From assembly GCA_948146395.1 (NCBI GenBank), contig OX411552.1, forward strand, positions 56,594,399 to 56,658,398: 64,000 bases of DNA, read 5' to 3'. The notes beneath the pieces were generated by a model, which was given only the letters and a program-made list of their open reading frames with translations, had not been told where the DNA came from and did no database searches. The DNA is from Fragum whitleyi. Its lineage: Eukaryota > Mollusca > Bivalvia > Cardiida > Cardiidae. A program made the position numbers and the translations under genes. Below, in pieces: positions 21,181 to 34,176 of the stretch; positions within the stretch are counted from its first letter, which is position 1; the number at the start of each line of letters is the position of its first letter.

Positions 21181-23638
21181 TGGGTCATCTTTTCAAACAA
21201 TATGACTTTATGATAGTTCCCTTGGCGCTTATACTATCGATTTGCCAGATTATATGCTCCAAGTTTTTGTCCTGGTTTAGCAGGCTATAGGAAACAACCT
21301 TGCATCCTGGAAATTGCCTAGGAAAGAGATAATCGAGTCAAAAACCCAACAACGTGTGTACTGCGTAGCTTTTTTGGTGCCCATGCGCGCGCAAATATAG
21401 GTCTAGTAAACGTCATCAATTTTTTTGCGATACGAAGCGCTTTGTGTGTTCAATGCAGTGCGTGCATATCACAACGCTGTGTCACGGAAATTTCCGAGAA
21501 AATACGCTTTTTTTTAACACTTACTATTTTGTGCTCAAAAATAAACTCTCTGCTCAAATATTGATTTTTCATTTAATTAGTCAAGGTTTATGTCTTGAAC
21601 AAACCAGAATTCGTGTTATAAGCACCTAGTTAATTCATGAGCTTGCTCAAGAGTACAATTGCTATGCTAAAAACAAAGTACTGATAGTACTGAAGGCAAG
21701 GGAACTGAAGACGAAACAACACACGAGGTCAATTTTCTGGAATATAACCTTGATTATTTACCTTGCCCTTATCATGTATACCAGATATTTTCTTACTTAT
21801 CACTGCCAAAATAACTGCTGTGTTAAAGATACACAGCTTTTATATATGATCTTGACGGATGACCTTGCTAATAGGGAAAATAAGAAAATACTGCTACCCT
21901 TTCTGCTACAAATTTAACTATTTTCCCCATATATTGTATTTAATCTGCAACCCTTTACAATTTCGACCTGTCTAAACATTTGTTGTCTTGTAAAAAAATT
22001 ATCTAAATTAGAAAAATTTAAAAGTCTTGTCCCACCCATAAACCCTTAAACAGACGAACAAATTTTAGACTGGGACAACTTGGAAAAGGTTGCAGACAAT
22101 TAATCAACATTAGTTTAATTTGATATATATCTAGGGTATGAGTATAGGGTGGAACATATTGTGGGAAAGGGAGAAATTGACCCTTTCAATTTCTAGTGTT
22201 CCCACAGAAAAATAAAACTTCTTTGTGGAAATCAATTCAATGTAAAAGAAACCGACGAGCTTGTGCATTACTACGATTGTTAGACGGAATGATCGAATGG
22301 ATAAATTGACTTACTATTAGAAACCCAATCAACTCAACTAAAATTATCAAAACGCGAGTTGCGCCTGTCTGAAAAGCGGTATCGGGCGTAGTTAATCTAT
22401 ACTTTCGGAATTTGTTGTTTTTGGCGGACTCAGCGCTATATAGTGAGCATACCGTTCGACATTTTTCCTTTGAATTGAGTTCGGAATGTGGCTTACGATC
22501 CCTATAGGTAAATGGAAGCCTTGGTTTCCCTCGCCTAAAAAACTTGCTTAAAGGATTAAAAAACGCCTTCAAATTTCACTTTGTCTCTTTATAAACCAAC
22601 CCTTCAGTGCTTTTAGCGCTTTGATTTTTAAAGTATCAGACTATTTGTCTAGCTCTTTGTTTATAGGATAACAAATTTTTACCGTTGTTTATGGAAACTT
22701 TAATCTGATTTCTAAGGCTCAATAAATAATCCACGAGAGCTTTAGCTCCAGTGGATTATTCATTGATCCTTAAAACTCAGAGGCGTGGTTAAATTTTCGA
22801 TAAAAATTAGTTATTAGAATTTGTTATTATAATTCTATCATGACTAAATTTTCCCTATTCCATGGGAAATAAACGCGGAGATACCATGTCTACAACAACT
22901 GCGGATTAGTTTCATTTGATAATGCACGCTATTGTTTTTTCACCAAAGTAAGCGACGGTAAGCAATAATAAGCTCTCGGTTCTTTTAAATGTGACATAAA
23001 TTCAAATAAGAAAAAATGAACACAATTACACACATAATTATTCTTCATTCGTTTTCGTAAATACCAATATATAAGCACATGTATCTATTACGTTATCTTC
23101 AATCCAAGATTTCAAGTGAGCCAGAGATTCATTTCTTTCCCGCTTGATGAACTTTGATGGGTGCGTAGGTAAGGGGTAGGATAAAGCCTGAATGCTTACG
23201 GCTAAGGGCCTTAAATGTCGAAATAAGAAAGAATATTTAACAATCAAATAAACTATCAAACGTAGTCAACATACCTTAATAATTAAACACAAATGCGATG
23301 TATTTTCTTGTCGATCGCCCATCTCCACTTTATTTTCACGATTTCGTTGTTGTGAAGTTAAAGCAAACATCAATTCAATGTCTGCTTATTCATTACAAGG
23401 TGAACATAGATTACGACTAGGTTCAAAGTTTCTGTCTCTTAAAATAATCTTCAATCGAGTAAAGACCAATTTTAAATCCATCATCCCATCCGGATAAAGT
23501 AAACTTGTGTATATGACAAGACTTCTTTTCCAATTTTGTGTTATCAAAACTCGTCATTATTTTAAACTACGTCATGAACTACGTCAAATAATAAAATATA
23601 AAACGCCCCAGTTAATTTGAGAGTCTTGTAAAGTATAA
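21181..23638. other. no gene recognised
   Basis: About 2.4 kb of AT-rich sequence. The minus frame of 111 codons at 22237-22572 has one hydrophobic stretch but no family resemblance, poor start context and no splice support. 22720-22780 holds a weak inverted repeat (CTCAATAAATAATCCACGAG / GTGGATTATTCATTGATCC). Confidence 0.35.
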
Positions 23639-26600
23639 TTAGTGCGGTGCCTTATGTAATCCCGTAGGATTTTCGTGCTGAAATTGATTATCTGAGTTCA
23701 ATTGGTTGTTTAGGGGTCAAGCAATCGGAAACTATGCGGGTCCAAATTTTTCGGGTCTGTTCCCCGATTTTATGGGCTCTCATAGGAGCCCATATGGACA
23801 AAATGGGTATTTTCCTGATACTGGGTTCAGAAAAGGGGTTTAGTTTTTCTTCTTAAATGTTTTTCTTTTATTTTAAAATGTATTTAGTGCTAGAACATTT
23901 AAGAAATTACAGTAAACGATATTTCAAATGACTTTTCACTATTTTTGGGCTCTCACAGAGCCCAAAAATGCAATTTTGGCTGTTTCCAATTAAAGGGTTT
24001 AGGAAAAGTATTTTTTTGTATAGACATGATTTCTTAAACTCTTTGGTATAATATGTTGGTTGTCATTGAGATAATGCAGGTCCATGTTCTCTAGGATCAT
24101 TTCAGGATTTTTATGGGCTCTCGTAATAGCCCATATGAACAGATTTGGGTGCTTTTTTGATAAAGGGCCACAAAAAAGGCAATTTTCATTGCGGTTCTCC
24201 AATTGCTTTCAGAATGTTATTGTATTTAAGATAGCTATAATAAACAATTAGCCCATATTTAAAGTCTAATATTCCTTTGGATTGGCTTGCAAAGGATCCC
24301 ATAGGAGTCGGACTATGAGTTTCCGAAGTTTGGTCTTAAGAACAACGGCATTTCTTATAGTGTTCACGCGTACCAAAATTGCTGTAAATGATTCTTTATT
24401 GGTTTAAACAAAATGTCGATCAAAATTCTCTTAACCAACACCGAGAAGTTTGATCAATTTAACTGGATCTTAATGAGCCCATATGAACCAACGTGGATAC
24501 TTTCCCTTATGATGGGTCGGGGAAATCAATTTCTTGTCTTAGAAAATTCTCGATTCTCATCAAAATATGAAGGGTTATGATGAGGGTAGAATCAGAAAAA
24601 AAATAAGCATAAAATATCTAAAGCCCACACATGATTATCGGCGCTTGGTGAAGCCCATATGGGCTGGTTTGAATATCCTCCAAATATAAGAAGGGACTAC
24701 TCTATAGTTTGAAACTTTCTTACACAGGACTAGAATCATTGTAGTCGAAAATACGTAAAATATATAACCCCGGTCGAATGTATCAAACTTGCTTTATTAA
24801 GCACAAAGCCATGGTCACCACACCCTTTTTACCGATAGATTTGACTTTACTGTAAGTTATAAGATTGTGGAGAGGTGTAGAGGTGTAAAGTCAAGAAGGA
24901 GAATTACACTATATTTGTCGAATGAGAAACACGATTTCTTAACAATTTTACTGATGGAGACAATTACTCGATCTGTAATGTGGTGATCATGAGTGTTCTG
25001 ACATTCATGATCACTTTACTATATCTTCTTTTCAGTTGCCACAGTTACTATTTTATGGTTTCGTACTGAAATAGGCGAGAGCCTCAGTACAAGGAATGAT
25101 AATACTTTTTCGAAGATCACAGAAGCTGTTTCTATGACTTAAAAGTTTCATTAATAAATTGAAGTTAAAAGTTTTCGTTGTTATCGAACTGTTCTTGTGG
25201 GTCTTATTTTAAGATGACTGGTAAAAAACCCAATCATTTTTATTCTGTCTTAGCTCTAAGAAAATTTCCTTGTCACTGTGTATGTTTCACACGTCTTCCT
25301 AACCAAAAACAACATACTTACCGTTGGTGATTTTTGAGAAAACATTGCCTCGTCCCTTGTATGACCAATGAAAACTTGTTGGTGAAAGTCCGTTTCTTTA
25401 GATTTGAAAGGGCGTGGCTGTTACCGGAACATTGAACTGCAGGAGTTTTGCGCTTGAAGCGGAAATAACAATGTCCGTTCATATCTAATCTAAAGGTTGT
25501 TCCATATATATTTTCAACCTATACACCTAAGAAAACTTATGGAATATATAATTATTTCTTTGAAGACATATCTACCATAAAAAACCCCAAGTATTTTCCT
25601 GCAGCTATGTGAATCAAGCAATACTAGAGCAGCCTCGCTTTACCGACAATTTCTCCGTGGCATTAAAGTAAATACCGGTAATCATTATCTTGATATGCAT
25701 CGCCTTTTTGGTATATACATATGGTCAGCAAGAAAGTCCCTACTTTAGCCATGACAAAACCTCAATACTCACACTCATCCATTGAATATGGAAATTTTGC
25801 CAGGGCTTTCGTTTGCACTAGGTGGGTTGAAAAAAGAAAACAAGTATCGGATGACCATGCCAAATAATGGTCTTTACCAAACATGCATTTCCCGAGGCAG
25901 CAAGATATAATTCAAATCTGCAAGATTATATGTACACAGATTACTGTTATTTTGATGGTTATTGTGCCTGTTCATCATTTAAGATTCCTATACTATCCTG
26001 AATCATTAAAAGCCGATGTGATTTAACAGACATCCAATATCGTGCATTCCATTAAAATGACGTTTTCCTATGATTTGGTCTCGTCCATGATGTTTCTTTT
26101 ATAGACATAAATGTACCTGTTTAGAAATTATAACATGTCATAACGAGTATTTTGCATATGATAGATTTGTTGTAAATGAAATGAACTCCTTGTCATGTCG
26201 TAACTGATTTCTATGAAAAATTAAACAAAATAGATAAAAGTTCCAAGAATTTGTCTGTAATAAGCGTTGCAATCATATACATGCGTCTAAGTATCACCTC
26301 TTTTACTTAATTTTTAGGAAGATTCACTATTTGTTTTAAAGATGCAGCATTTTTTTCAGAACAGATGTGATATATTCTAATAGACATTTCCATAAGTGTG
26401 TCTATGAATAGGTACATGTAATTAACTGATGCAGGAGTTTTGCCTTCAAATGCTTGATAATGTTAACAAGTATGGCAATCCGTAAGGACTCAATAATCTG
26501 TACGTGTGTGTCTTTCCATAGAAATTTCAAAGGAAGAGAGCTGATGCGAACATCTATAACTCTTACTCATATCTTATTGACGAACTTGTTGTTTGATAAA

Positions 26601-28293
26601 GTTCTATTTTTACGCATAAGCGAACTATGAATTATATAGAGCAGAAAAGCTTACTCGAGAGGTTAAAGAGCGCTTAAAACAATTTGAAACAAGGTTAAGT
26701 GGACAAATTAGCAAAAATAAGACGACGTGATTTTTATTCGTGGAAACTTATAAATGTCAAAGCAAAAATACAACTTTGAACCCCAACACATTTATCCGTT
26801 GTATATTTACAGTATGCCTAAAATGCTCATATGGGCTTCATTAAGCGCCAATGAAAAAGGTATGGGCTATGAAAATTTGATTCACATATTTTTTACCGAG
26901 ACCCGCACCCCTTAACTTACAAGGCTTCAGAAGTGCCTCTCTTCAGAAATCTTTTCTTGAACCAAATTTATGGCTAAGTAACCATGTTGACACATATTGG
27001 CTTTAAAGTAAGGTAATTGGTTAGGAAATTTAAACGACCCAAAGAGATCATTGATCCCAATTGTGGTACGAGTGAGCAATATTGAAAACAAACATATTTT
27101 AAAAAATACGTCGTTTATTATATTAATCTGTCGTATATTTGCATTATGAAAAAAAAAAGAAGAAAAAAAGAAACACACACACACACACAAAAAACCCAAC
27201 AAACAAACAAACATACACACACACACAAAAAAAAAAAAAACCACTAAAAACTACCCTCTTCTTACGGGCTTCATTTAGCGCTAAAGCACCAGGTACAATT
27301 AAGAACATCGTGACATTGACAGATATTCCTAACAAAATCATTCTAAATCATTTACTCAACGCCTCATCATTCATTCGCATAACATAATGTATATTTTGAA
27401 CGCAATTAACGATTTTATATTACCTCCCTTTAAAATGATTCAAAAACACGCTCCTTCCACTCATTCAATTTCATTCGACATTATTCCACAATTATTCACT
27501 ATGTCAATTTCACTATGTTTTGACTGTATGGGTTATGAAAATTTGATTCATATACTTTTGTAACATTTGTGGTAGGCATCATAAAGATTGTTATCTTTTT
27601 CAAAGATCGCGAGTTAGGAAAACTCCTAAATCTGTTCATTTGGAATCATTTTAAAGTCCATCAAATATCATATCAGAAGTTAAAAATTGAAAAACAATAA
27701 ACATCATCACTAACCGACGCTAGATATTGAACGTATTTTGAAAAGAAAAGTCAAAGGAATGTCATTTTTGTGAATCTTATTTAAGGAAAACACCCCAATC
27801 GGCTCATATGGGCTGTTATGAGAGCCCACAAAAATTCTAAAATGACCCTAGAGAACATAGACATTCAAGTAATTCAACGCCAAGCCACACTTAATACCAA
27901 TCAGGGCCTAAGAAATCATCTTGATACAAATTTTTTTTTTCCGTATCCCATTAATAAAAAAACCCAACAAAATTGCTATAGAGCCCATAAAAGGGGAGAA
28001 ATAAGCTTTTAAAACATTTTTTATGATCTTTTTTACTCCAATCCAACTTAAAATACGCAGTAAAAATCAAAGAAATTATTTTAGAAGACAAATACATATT
28101 TCATGAGCCCTCTTCTTATTTTGCTCATATGGGCTCCTTTGAGAGCCCATAAAATCGGGGAATGGGCTCGGAAAATTTGGACCCGCATAGTTTGCGATTG
28201 CTTGACCCCTAAACAATCAATTAAAACCGAAAAATCAATTTCAGCACGAAAATCCTACGGGACCCCTTTTTCGTATATAAGGAACCGCACTAA
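23639..28293. mobile_element. 4.65-kb element with about 550-bp inverted terminal repeats, no coding capacity
   Basis: The ends are TTAGTGCGG and CCGCACTAA. The left arm 23639 to about 24195 pairs with the right arm of about 27765-28293: shared words in order include CCGTAGGATTTTCGTGCTGA, TGTTTAGGGGTCAAGCAATC, ACTATGCGGGTCCAAATTTT, CCCCGATTTTATGGGCTCTC, AGCCCATATG and ATGTTCTCTAGG(A/G)TCATTT. A second, inner inverted pair is 24640-24680 with 26820-26860 (GGCGCTT-TGAAGCCCATATG). The interior has no open frame with a recognisable domain. The repeated GGGCTCT...GGAGCCCATATG phrase may be subterminal transposase binding sites. A non-autonomous DNA transposon is the likeliest reading. The superfamily is not recognised. 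Confidence 0.7.
27150..27241. repeat. low-complexity A/AC repeat
   Basis: Poly-A, ACACAC and CAAACAAACAAACA runs inside the large inverted-repeat element. Open frames on both strands here are artefacts. Confidence 0.85.
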
Positions 28294-28559
28294 ATACCAC
28301 AACACTTATTTGGAAGTCTTTACAGACAAAATTGAGGGTTTTGATCAGGTTGTCTTGTCAACATTCTTTACCTAATGTGACATCAATAAAGATTTGAACT
28401 GGGGTGGATTGGAACACCCACTGTGCACTTTTTTTCGACGATTAGCGCCGATTTAACCACGATGCGACTGCATGCTTTGTATAGACATATACTCACGTGC
28501 CAAGATAGAATCAAAGTTCTTAATGTTGCAGAATTGTTGTCCGCTGCCAGTCCATGTCC

Positions 28560-28712
28560 CTATCTTAGAATATCAACAAGTTCAAAAGTCACTTCCTTTA
28601 TCGCATCAGCTACTTGCTGAATTCGATCATGAACTAGTTGTACGCCCCTTTTCATAACATCAAAAATGTTTTGAATCACACTTGATGCAAATTGAATTTG
28701 TTTCGCACCATA
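28560..28712 (-). pseudogene. possible isolated exon, helical peptide of unknown family
   Basis: On the minus strand a 50-codon frame follows an acceptor-like CTTTATAG and reads YGAKQIQFASSVIQ, then KRGVQLVHDRIQQVADAIKE, then LVDILR and a stop. The heptad-like amphipathic pattern and normal codon composition differ from the surrounding low-complexity DNA. I do not recognise the family and see no second exon. It could equally be a chance frame. Confidence 0.25.
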
Positions 28713-28984
28713 CTATAAAGCTGCTAGGAAAGATAATTAATTTCCATTACTTTTTTTCAAACCCATGTATTATAATATTGTAAAGGCAACGATTATGTGA
28801 TACCACACACCGAAAACAACACGATTTATACTATGCTTTTCATGAAAAATACCGAAACAACTCGTTTTTGCGAATTCCACAAAAGCTTTCTTCTGTTATA
28901 GTTTTGAATGCCATTTTATCATTGTTAATAATTTCATGTTTTGTTTTGTACTTGTCGGTGATCCTCGATATGCAAAAGCTATGT

Positions 28985-29052
28985 TTTAGCAAGCCACTTG
29001 TGAAAATATTGCTTTTTTAGTTCACTCAATGAAAGCTATATCGATCCTACAA
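28985..29052 (+). mobile_element. family A hairpin tip, truncated
   Basis: GTGAAAATATTGC, TTCACTCAATGAAAG and TATCGATCCTAC match the right half of the family A hairpin. It is cut off where the tandem-repeat element at 29058 starts, so the latter probably inserted into it. Confidence 0.5.
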
Positions 29053-29057
29053 GAAAG

Positions 29058-30432
29058 ACAAGAGGACCATGATGGTCCTATATCGCTCACCTGAGTATGT
29101 CACTCATAACTTGTCAACCATGTTATGAAAACCAGAATTTGTTTGATGTACATTAAGGTTGTTTAAAATTCATCCTATTGCAACTTGATCTTTTTTATGT
29201 TTCGTAAATTTTCAACTTTTCACTTATTATGGCGTATTCTTTTCACAACTTTGAAAGACCTTCACCCAAGGATCATCCCTGACAAGTTTCAGCTTGATTG
29301 GTGCAGTGGTTTAGGAGGAGAAGAATTTTTTCTAGGATTTTCAGCAATTTTTCAGACTTTCCGTTACCATGTAATACTAGACCTTTTGACGAAATTAAAT
29401 TCTTTTAACAACTTTTGAAGACCTTCACCCAAGGAACATCTCTGCCAAGTTTCAGCTTGATTGGCCAAGTGGTTTAGGAGGAGAAGATTTTTTTTTATAT
29501 TTTCAGCCTTTTTCGACCAATTTTCAGACTTTCTGTTACCATGAAAACTAGAGATTTTGATGAAATTTAATTCTTTTAACAACTTTTGAAGACCTTTACC
29601 CAAGGAACATCCCTGCCACGTTTCAGCTTGATTGGCCCAGTGGTTAAGGAGAAGAAGATTTTTTTCAAATATTTTCAGCCATTTTCGGCCTTTTTTTCAG
29701 ATTTTCCGTTACCATGAAAACAAGAGTTTTTAATGAAATAAAATTCTTTTAACAACTTTTGAAGACCTTTACCCAGGGAACATCCCTGCCAAGTTTCAGC
29801 TTGATTGGCCCAGTGGTTAAGGAGGAGAAGAATTTTTTCTAATATTTTTAGCCATTTTCGGTCATTTTTCAGATTTTCCGTTACCATGGAAACTAGAATT
29901 TTTGATGAAATTAAATATTTTTAAGAACTGTTGAAGACCTTCACTCAAGGAACATCCCTGACAAGTTTCAGCTTGATTGGCCCATTGGTTTAGGAGGAGA
30001 AGAATTTTTTCTTGGATTTTGTCATTTTCGGCCATTTTTCAACCTTTCCGTTACCATGGAAACCAGAGTTTTTGATGAAATTATTTTTTTTAACAACTTT
30101 ATAAGAGCTTCACCCAAGGAACATCTCTGCCAAGTTTCAGCTTAAATGACCCAGTGATTTAGGAGGAGAAGAATTTTTTCTTGGATATTTGCGATTTTCA
30201 GCCTTTCCGTTGCCATGGCAACCAGAGTTTTTTAAAGAATTAAATTCATTTAACAACTTTTGACGAGCTTCACCCAAGGAACATCCCTGCCAAGTTTCAG
30301 CTTGCTTGGTCCAGTGGTTTAGGAGGAGAAGATATTTAAAGAAATTGTTGACGGACGGACAGACGGACGGACGACGGACGGTGAGTGATCACAATAGCTC
30401 ACCCTGAGCACTTTGTGCTCAGTTGAGCTAAC
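29058..30432 (+). repeat. hairpin-ended element with seven tandem units of about 180 bp
   Basis: The start is ACAAGAGGACCATGATGGTCC with an AGGACCAT/ATGGTCCT hairpin and CGCTCACCTGAG. Six to seven units follow, each with the order AACAACTTTTGAAGACCTTC, ACCCAAGGAACATC, CTGCCAAGTTTCAGCTTGAT, TGGCCCAGTGGTTTAGGAGG, AGAAGA and CCGTTACCATG. After that comes a GACGGACGGAC tract at 30350-30380. The end is a TGAGCA/TGCTCA hairpin plus GTTGAGCTAA. Frames of 70-80 codons recur each period and are not genes. Hairpin plus CTAA at the 3' end and a tandem-repeat core resemble Helitron/Helentron-type non-autonomous elements described in bivalves; this is inference. Confidence 0.65.
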
Positions 30433-30469
30433 AAGTGACTTTCCTTATCATATAAGACAAACAAGAGAC

Positions 30470-31790
30470 CGATGTAGGACTTGGACGCTCTACTGACTAT
30501 CAAATTTTCTGAAGCTTATCTGATATTTCTGGAACTTAATTGCTTAAGAGAATTCAATTATAGTTCGGGACTTTATCATAAAAACAAGGTTGAAATAATA
30601 CTAAGAATACCCTGCTTTAAGTTTGTTCTAAAGTATTTTAAGGGTTGTCCCTAATTCAAAAGCCACAATCGATATGACCCTAGAATCATCATGTGATATT
30701 TTCAAGAGTATCCAATAATAACTGTGGACTTAATCACGAAAACATTACCACTTTTAGTGATGTTCCTAAGTAAATTCCATAAGATACTTTTTCTCGCGTA
30801 GTTCAACAGACAATTGCCATTGTTAAAAGCGGTGATCCTTATGACCGTACATTAATTTTGTTAAAGTTTAGAGCGAAACCGATTATTTTTGTTGACATCT
30901 GATATAAACAAGATTGCGTTGAGTGATGTGCCTAAGCGAAATACAATAAGGCCCATTTGCTGATATCAAACGGCAGTTACCATTTTCAAAAGCGATGATC
31001 CTACTAACCATTCAATTTCTTAGAGGATTCAATGATATGTGTGGACTTAATGGCATAAACATTAAAATAAAACTGCATAAAGTGAAATATAATAAAACCT
31101 CTATTCCTGTATTATCAAACGTAAATCTTTGGACACAAAAAAATCCTAATAGTCCTGCAATCATCATGCGGAAGTTTCATGTTAATCCAATCATATTTAA
31201 GGACTTTAATGCGAAAATAGCATTGCATAAAGTGGAAATTCTAAGTGAAATTTCATAAAGGCCTTTTCCGTGTTATCCAATAGATCATCCTCATTTTGGA
31301 AATCAATGATCCTATTTAATAAATTATTATCTTGTGAAAGAATGAAGAGAATCAAATGATAGTTTTGGACTTTAATACAAGATTGTTATTTTTGAAATTC
31401 TTAAGCGAAATTCCACTATTTCCATCTTCCTGTGCTATAAAATGGACCATTCCTATTTTCGAAAGCGATAGTCCTTATGACCCTTCAATAATCCTATGAC
31501 AGTTTGAAGAGAATCCATGTATATTTGTTAACTTTATCGCGTGAACAGGATTCCACTAAGTGAAATTATTTAGTGAAGATCAAAAAGACCCCCCTTTTCC
31601 CGATGTTAAAAAAATCGGATCGCCCCCTTTTTCGAAAGCGAAGATACTTATTACTCTACAATCACCATTATGAAAATTTCACGACAGTAAATGTGTCGCG
31701 TAAACAAGAAAAAGTTAACGGTCGAATGCACGGGTAGACGGACGGACTGGAACCACGTCATCGCTTTAGCTATTCTGACCTTATCTTATC
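30470..31790 (+). repeat. older tandem-unit element of similar layout
   Basis: It starts AGACAAACAAGAGACCGATG, contains six or so strongly diverged units of 170-190 bp with the words GCGATGATCCT(A/T), GGACTTTA(A/T), AAGTGAAAT and TTATCAAACG, and ends with GACGGACGGACTGG then a TAGCTATTCTGAC stretch. The 87-codon frame at 30995-31258 runs across units and is not supported as a gene. Confidence 0.5.
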
Positions 31791-33316
31791 TTAAAGCTCG
31801 CCATTTGCACGTAACTGCTTTGAAGCGGCATGTAGATGAGCCATTTGTTTAGTCAGCTTTGCTTTGAAACAGTCTAAACCAAATGGATTCGTAACATTTT
31901 TATTAATATTGATGGATAAAAAATCTGAAAACAGCGTTTTTACTATTCCAACCATTGTCTTACTTATTCTTTGACTTATTATTGGCCTTTCAGCATATAT
32001 ACTGAATATATATACTGAACACCAAAAGAAACGTCCACAAATCATCAATTGAAATAAATGTTAACCCTTTTACGAATTTTAATCTTTCTTTACAGCTTTT
32101 GGTAGTATAATCATATAACCATATATACGGGAGAAAATAATAAGGCTACCCGAGACCGTTGTTAAACAGATGCAGTTTGCTGAAACCACTTCACATAAAA
32201 GGTTCACAAGCGTACAAATGGTATTTCCATCCAATTAGAGAACCCATTTCGCAAGTGAACTCTAATGTGATACCCACTCAATAAATCGGTATGAAAAAGC
32301 TTTGCATTTTGTCTGATAGATCTTTCGTAGCTCACTCACAATTCATCGTTGGAGAGAGGGTGGCGTAAGCATTTATCCTGTTATCAGTGTGAAAATTTCC
32401 TTAAGAGGATAAGATCTTGAAATCGAAAATTGGCTTCTTAAAGGCTAAACTGAGCGTTTTACGGGAGCCATCACGTCAACCATACTTTTTAAATTTGTTT
32501 ATTGTAAGTGTGCCAAACAATAACATATCATCCGCCATAGTCAAACAACTATACGACTTGATGTCACTATCGTCTGTACAGTAACTAGCAAATACTAAAA
32601 CACGTGTTTAGTTATACCATTCTTTGAAATTCGTTTGGAAAACTGTTAAAAGCAGTTTAAACGATTTTAAAACCACCCGTCATGTTTCAGGAACAGTTAG
32701 AAGTTTGTATTGAAAGTACAACGCCTTCTTTTATTGGCTTGCCTCTGTAGACTCACTTTTGGCTGAAAACGTTCTTACGTAAATTTTGACGTCAGCGAAA
32801 ATTTGAAGATTTTGAAACGTTTTTTTCTTTTTTTTTTTTTTTTTGAAACAATGTCTTTAAATGCACGTTAAATATTTTCATCAATCCTTTGTGTATCAGA
32901 CCAGCAAGGTAAGGGGGCACGTTTACTCAGAAGACGTCTCTACGGAAAGGAATATGGAACCCAATAAAAAAAACAAATCAGTCTTTAAAAAAAGACTGTT
33001 TAAGAGTATGTATTTTTTGAGTTAAGTATATATTGTTTTACATGCAGTCACACTATGATGAATGCTATCCAATATGGTAAAGAGTCATTTGAAAATTCAA
33101 TGAATTAAATATTATCTACAATCGGATCTACAGCAGATCGCATGTAAATGTTTGTATGCGCATGTGTTTTGCTTACTTCCGTTGTCACAGAGTGGTTAAA
33201 ATGTAAGGCTCCGGGCAATTAATATCCTAATTTGCAGGTAAATATTTAAGCAACTTTAATATTTGAAAAATGAAAGTCCTTGCGCCTGTCAGTAAAGTAG
33301 TTAAGTTTGTTTTGTT
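31791..33316. other. no gene recognised
   Basis: AT-rich, with a poly-T tract at about 32822-32844 and a short AGTCTTT...AAAGACT hairpin at about 32970-32998. CRE palindrome at 32787-32794. No coding signal could be supported. Confidence 0.4.
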
Positions 33317-33780
33317 TTAACTCTTTAATGTTTTTCGGTGGTTTATCTAGAAATAAAGGTTGATTATCATTTGATAATCTAACTGCCATACCAGTTAAAA
33401 TTACCCTCCCCCCCACACACACACGAAAAAAATAATATCCCGCGTTCTTTCATGAATATCTATTTGATATTATCCGAGCGGAGCCCAATGAGAAAATTTG
33501 AATGAGGTCATAATGAAGTTGCCTAGTTAACACGGGCACAATGACGCGGTTTCATTATTTTTTTCTCACATTTGTCACATTTCGTCCCATTTCAACACAA
33601 GAAAATAGACTAATCGTTTGTTTTTCGTGTTAGATCGATAATTCTTTAATTTCGTGAACATCTATAAATTCATCCAGTACTTAGATTTATTTTTTCATCC
33701 AGGTGACCATTTAGCTTTTGTTATTCACTCAAAGAAAGATCAATCGATTTTTTCACTGAAAAATACAATTATCCTTTAAA
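33317..33780 (+). mobile_element. miniature element family A, diverged copy
   Basis: It retains TTTAATGTTTTTCGGTGGTT, TTGATAATCTAACTGCC, AATCGTTTGTTTTTCGTG, TTTCGTGAACA and the closing TTATTCACTCA. The hairpin is much decayed. A CCCCCCACACACACAC stretch (33408-33423) interrupts it. Confidence 0.6.
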
Positions 33781-33894
33781 TAATTGGGTTTAAGTCAATT
33801 TAACGTATTATATAGTACGAAAATAATCAAAGGTTAAACACAACACTTTAAAATGTCTAAATAAAAGGCATGTGTGATCTAATGTCAGGTCTGG

Positions 33895-34065
33895 GATCAA
33901 TTACAATTATAATTTAATTATTCATAATTAATTACAAATATACCTTAAACTGAAAATTAATTAGTAATTGAGCTCAAAAGCAATTATTTTTATTGTAACT
34001 AATTAATTACAAAGGCTAAAATTGCAAAATAATTGACAATTATTTTCAATTACTAACTAAACAAT
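33895..34065. repeat. degenerate AATTA-rich low-complexity tract
   Basis: Repeated TAATTA/CAATTA words in both orientations with no clear period. No coding content. Confidence 0.5.
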
Positions 34066-34176
34066 ATATAGATTCAGTCTTAACTGATACACGTATATAT
34101 TGTTCCCAAATATCTAACCTCCCACGCTACCTTTTTCACAGGTGAATTATTCACGCATTTGGATTGTCTTAATCTT

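Noticed and set aside
22237..22572. 111-codon minus-strand frame with one hydrophobic stretch
   Set aside because: No recognisable family, no splice or start support, and it lies in AT-rich sequence where frames of this length arise by chance.
29364..29887. Two 70-79 codon minus-strand frames with similar sequences, as a repeated gene family
   Set aside because: The similarity is due to the 180-bp tandem unit at DNA level.
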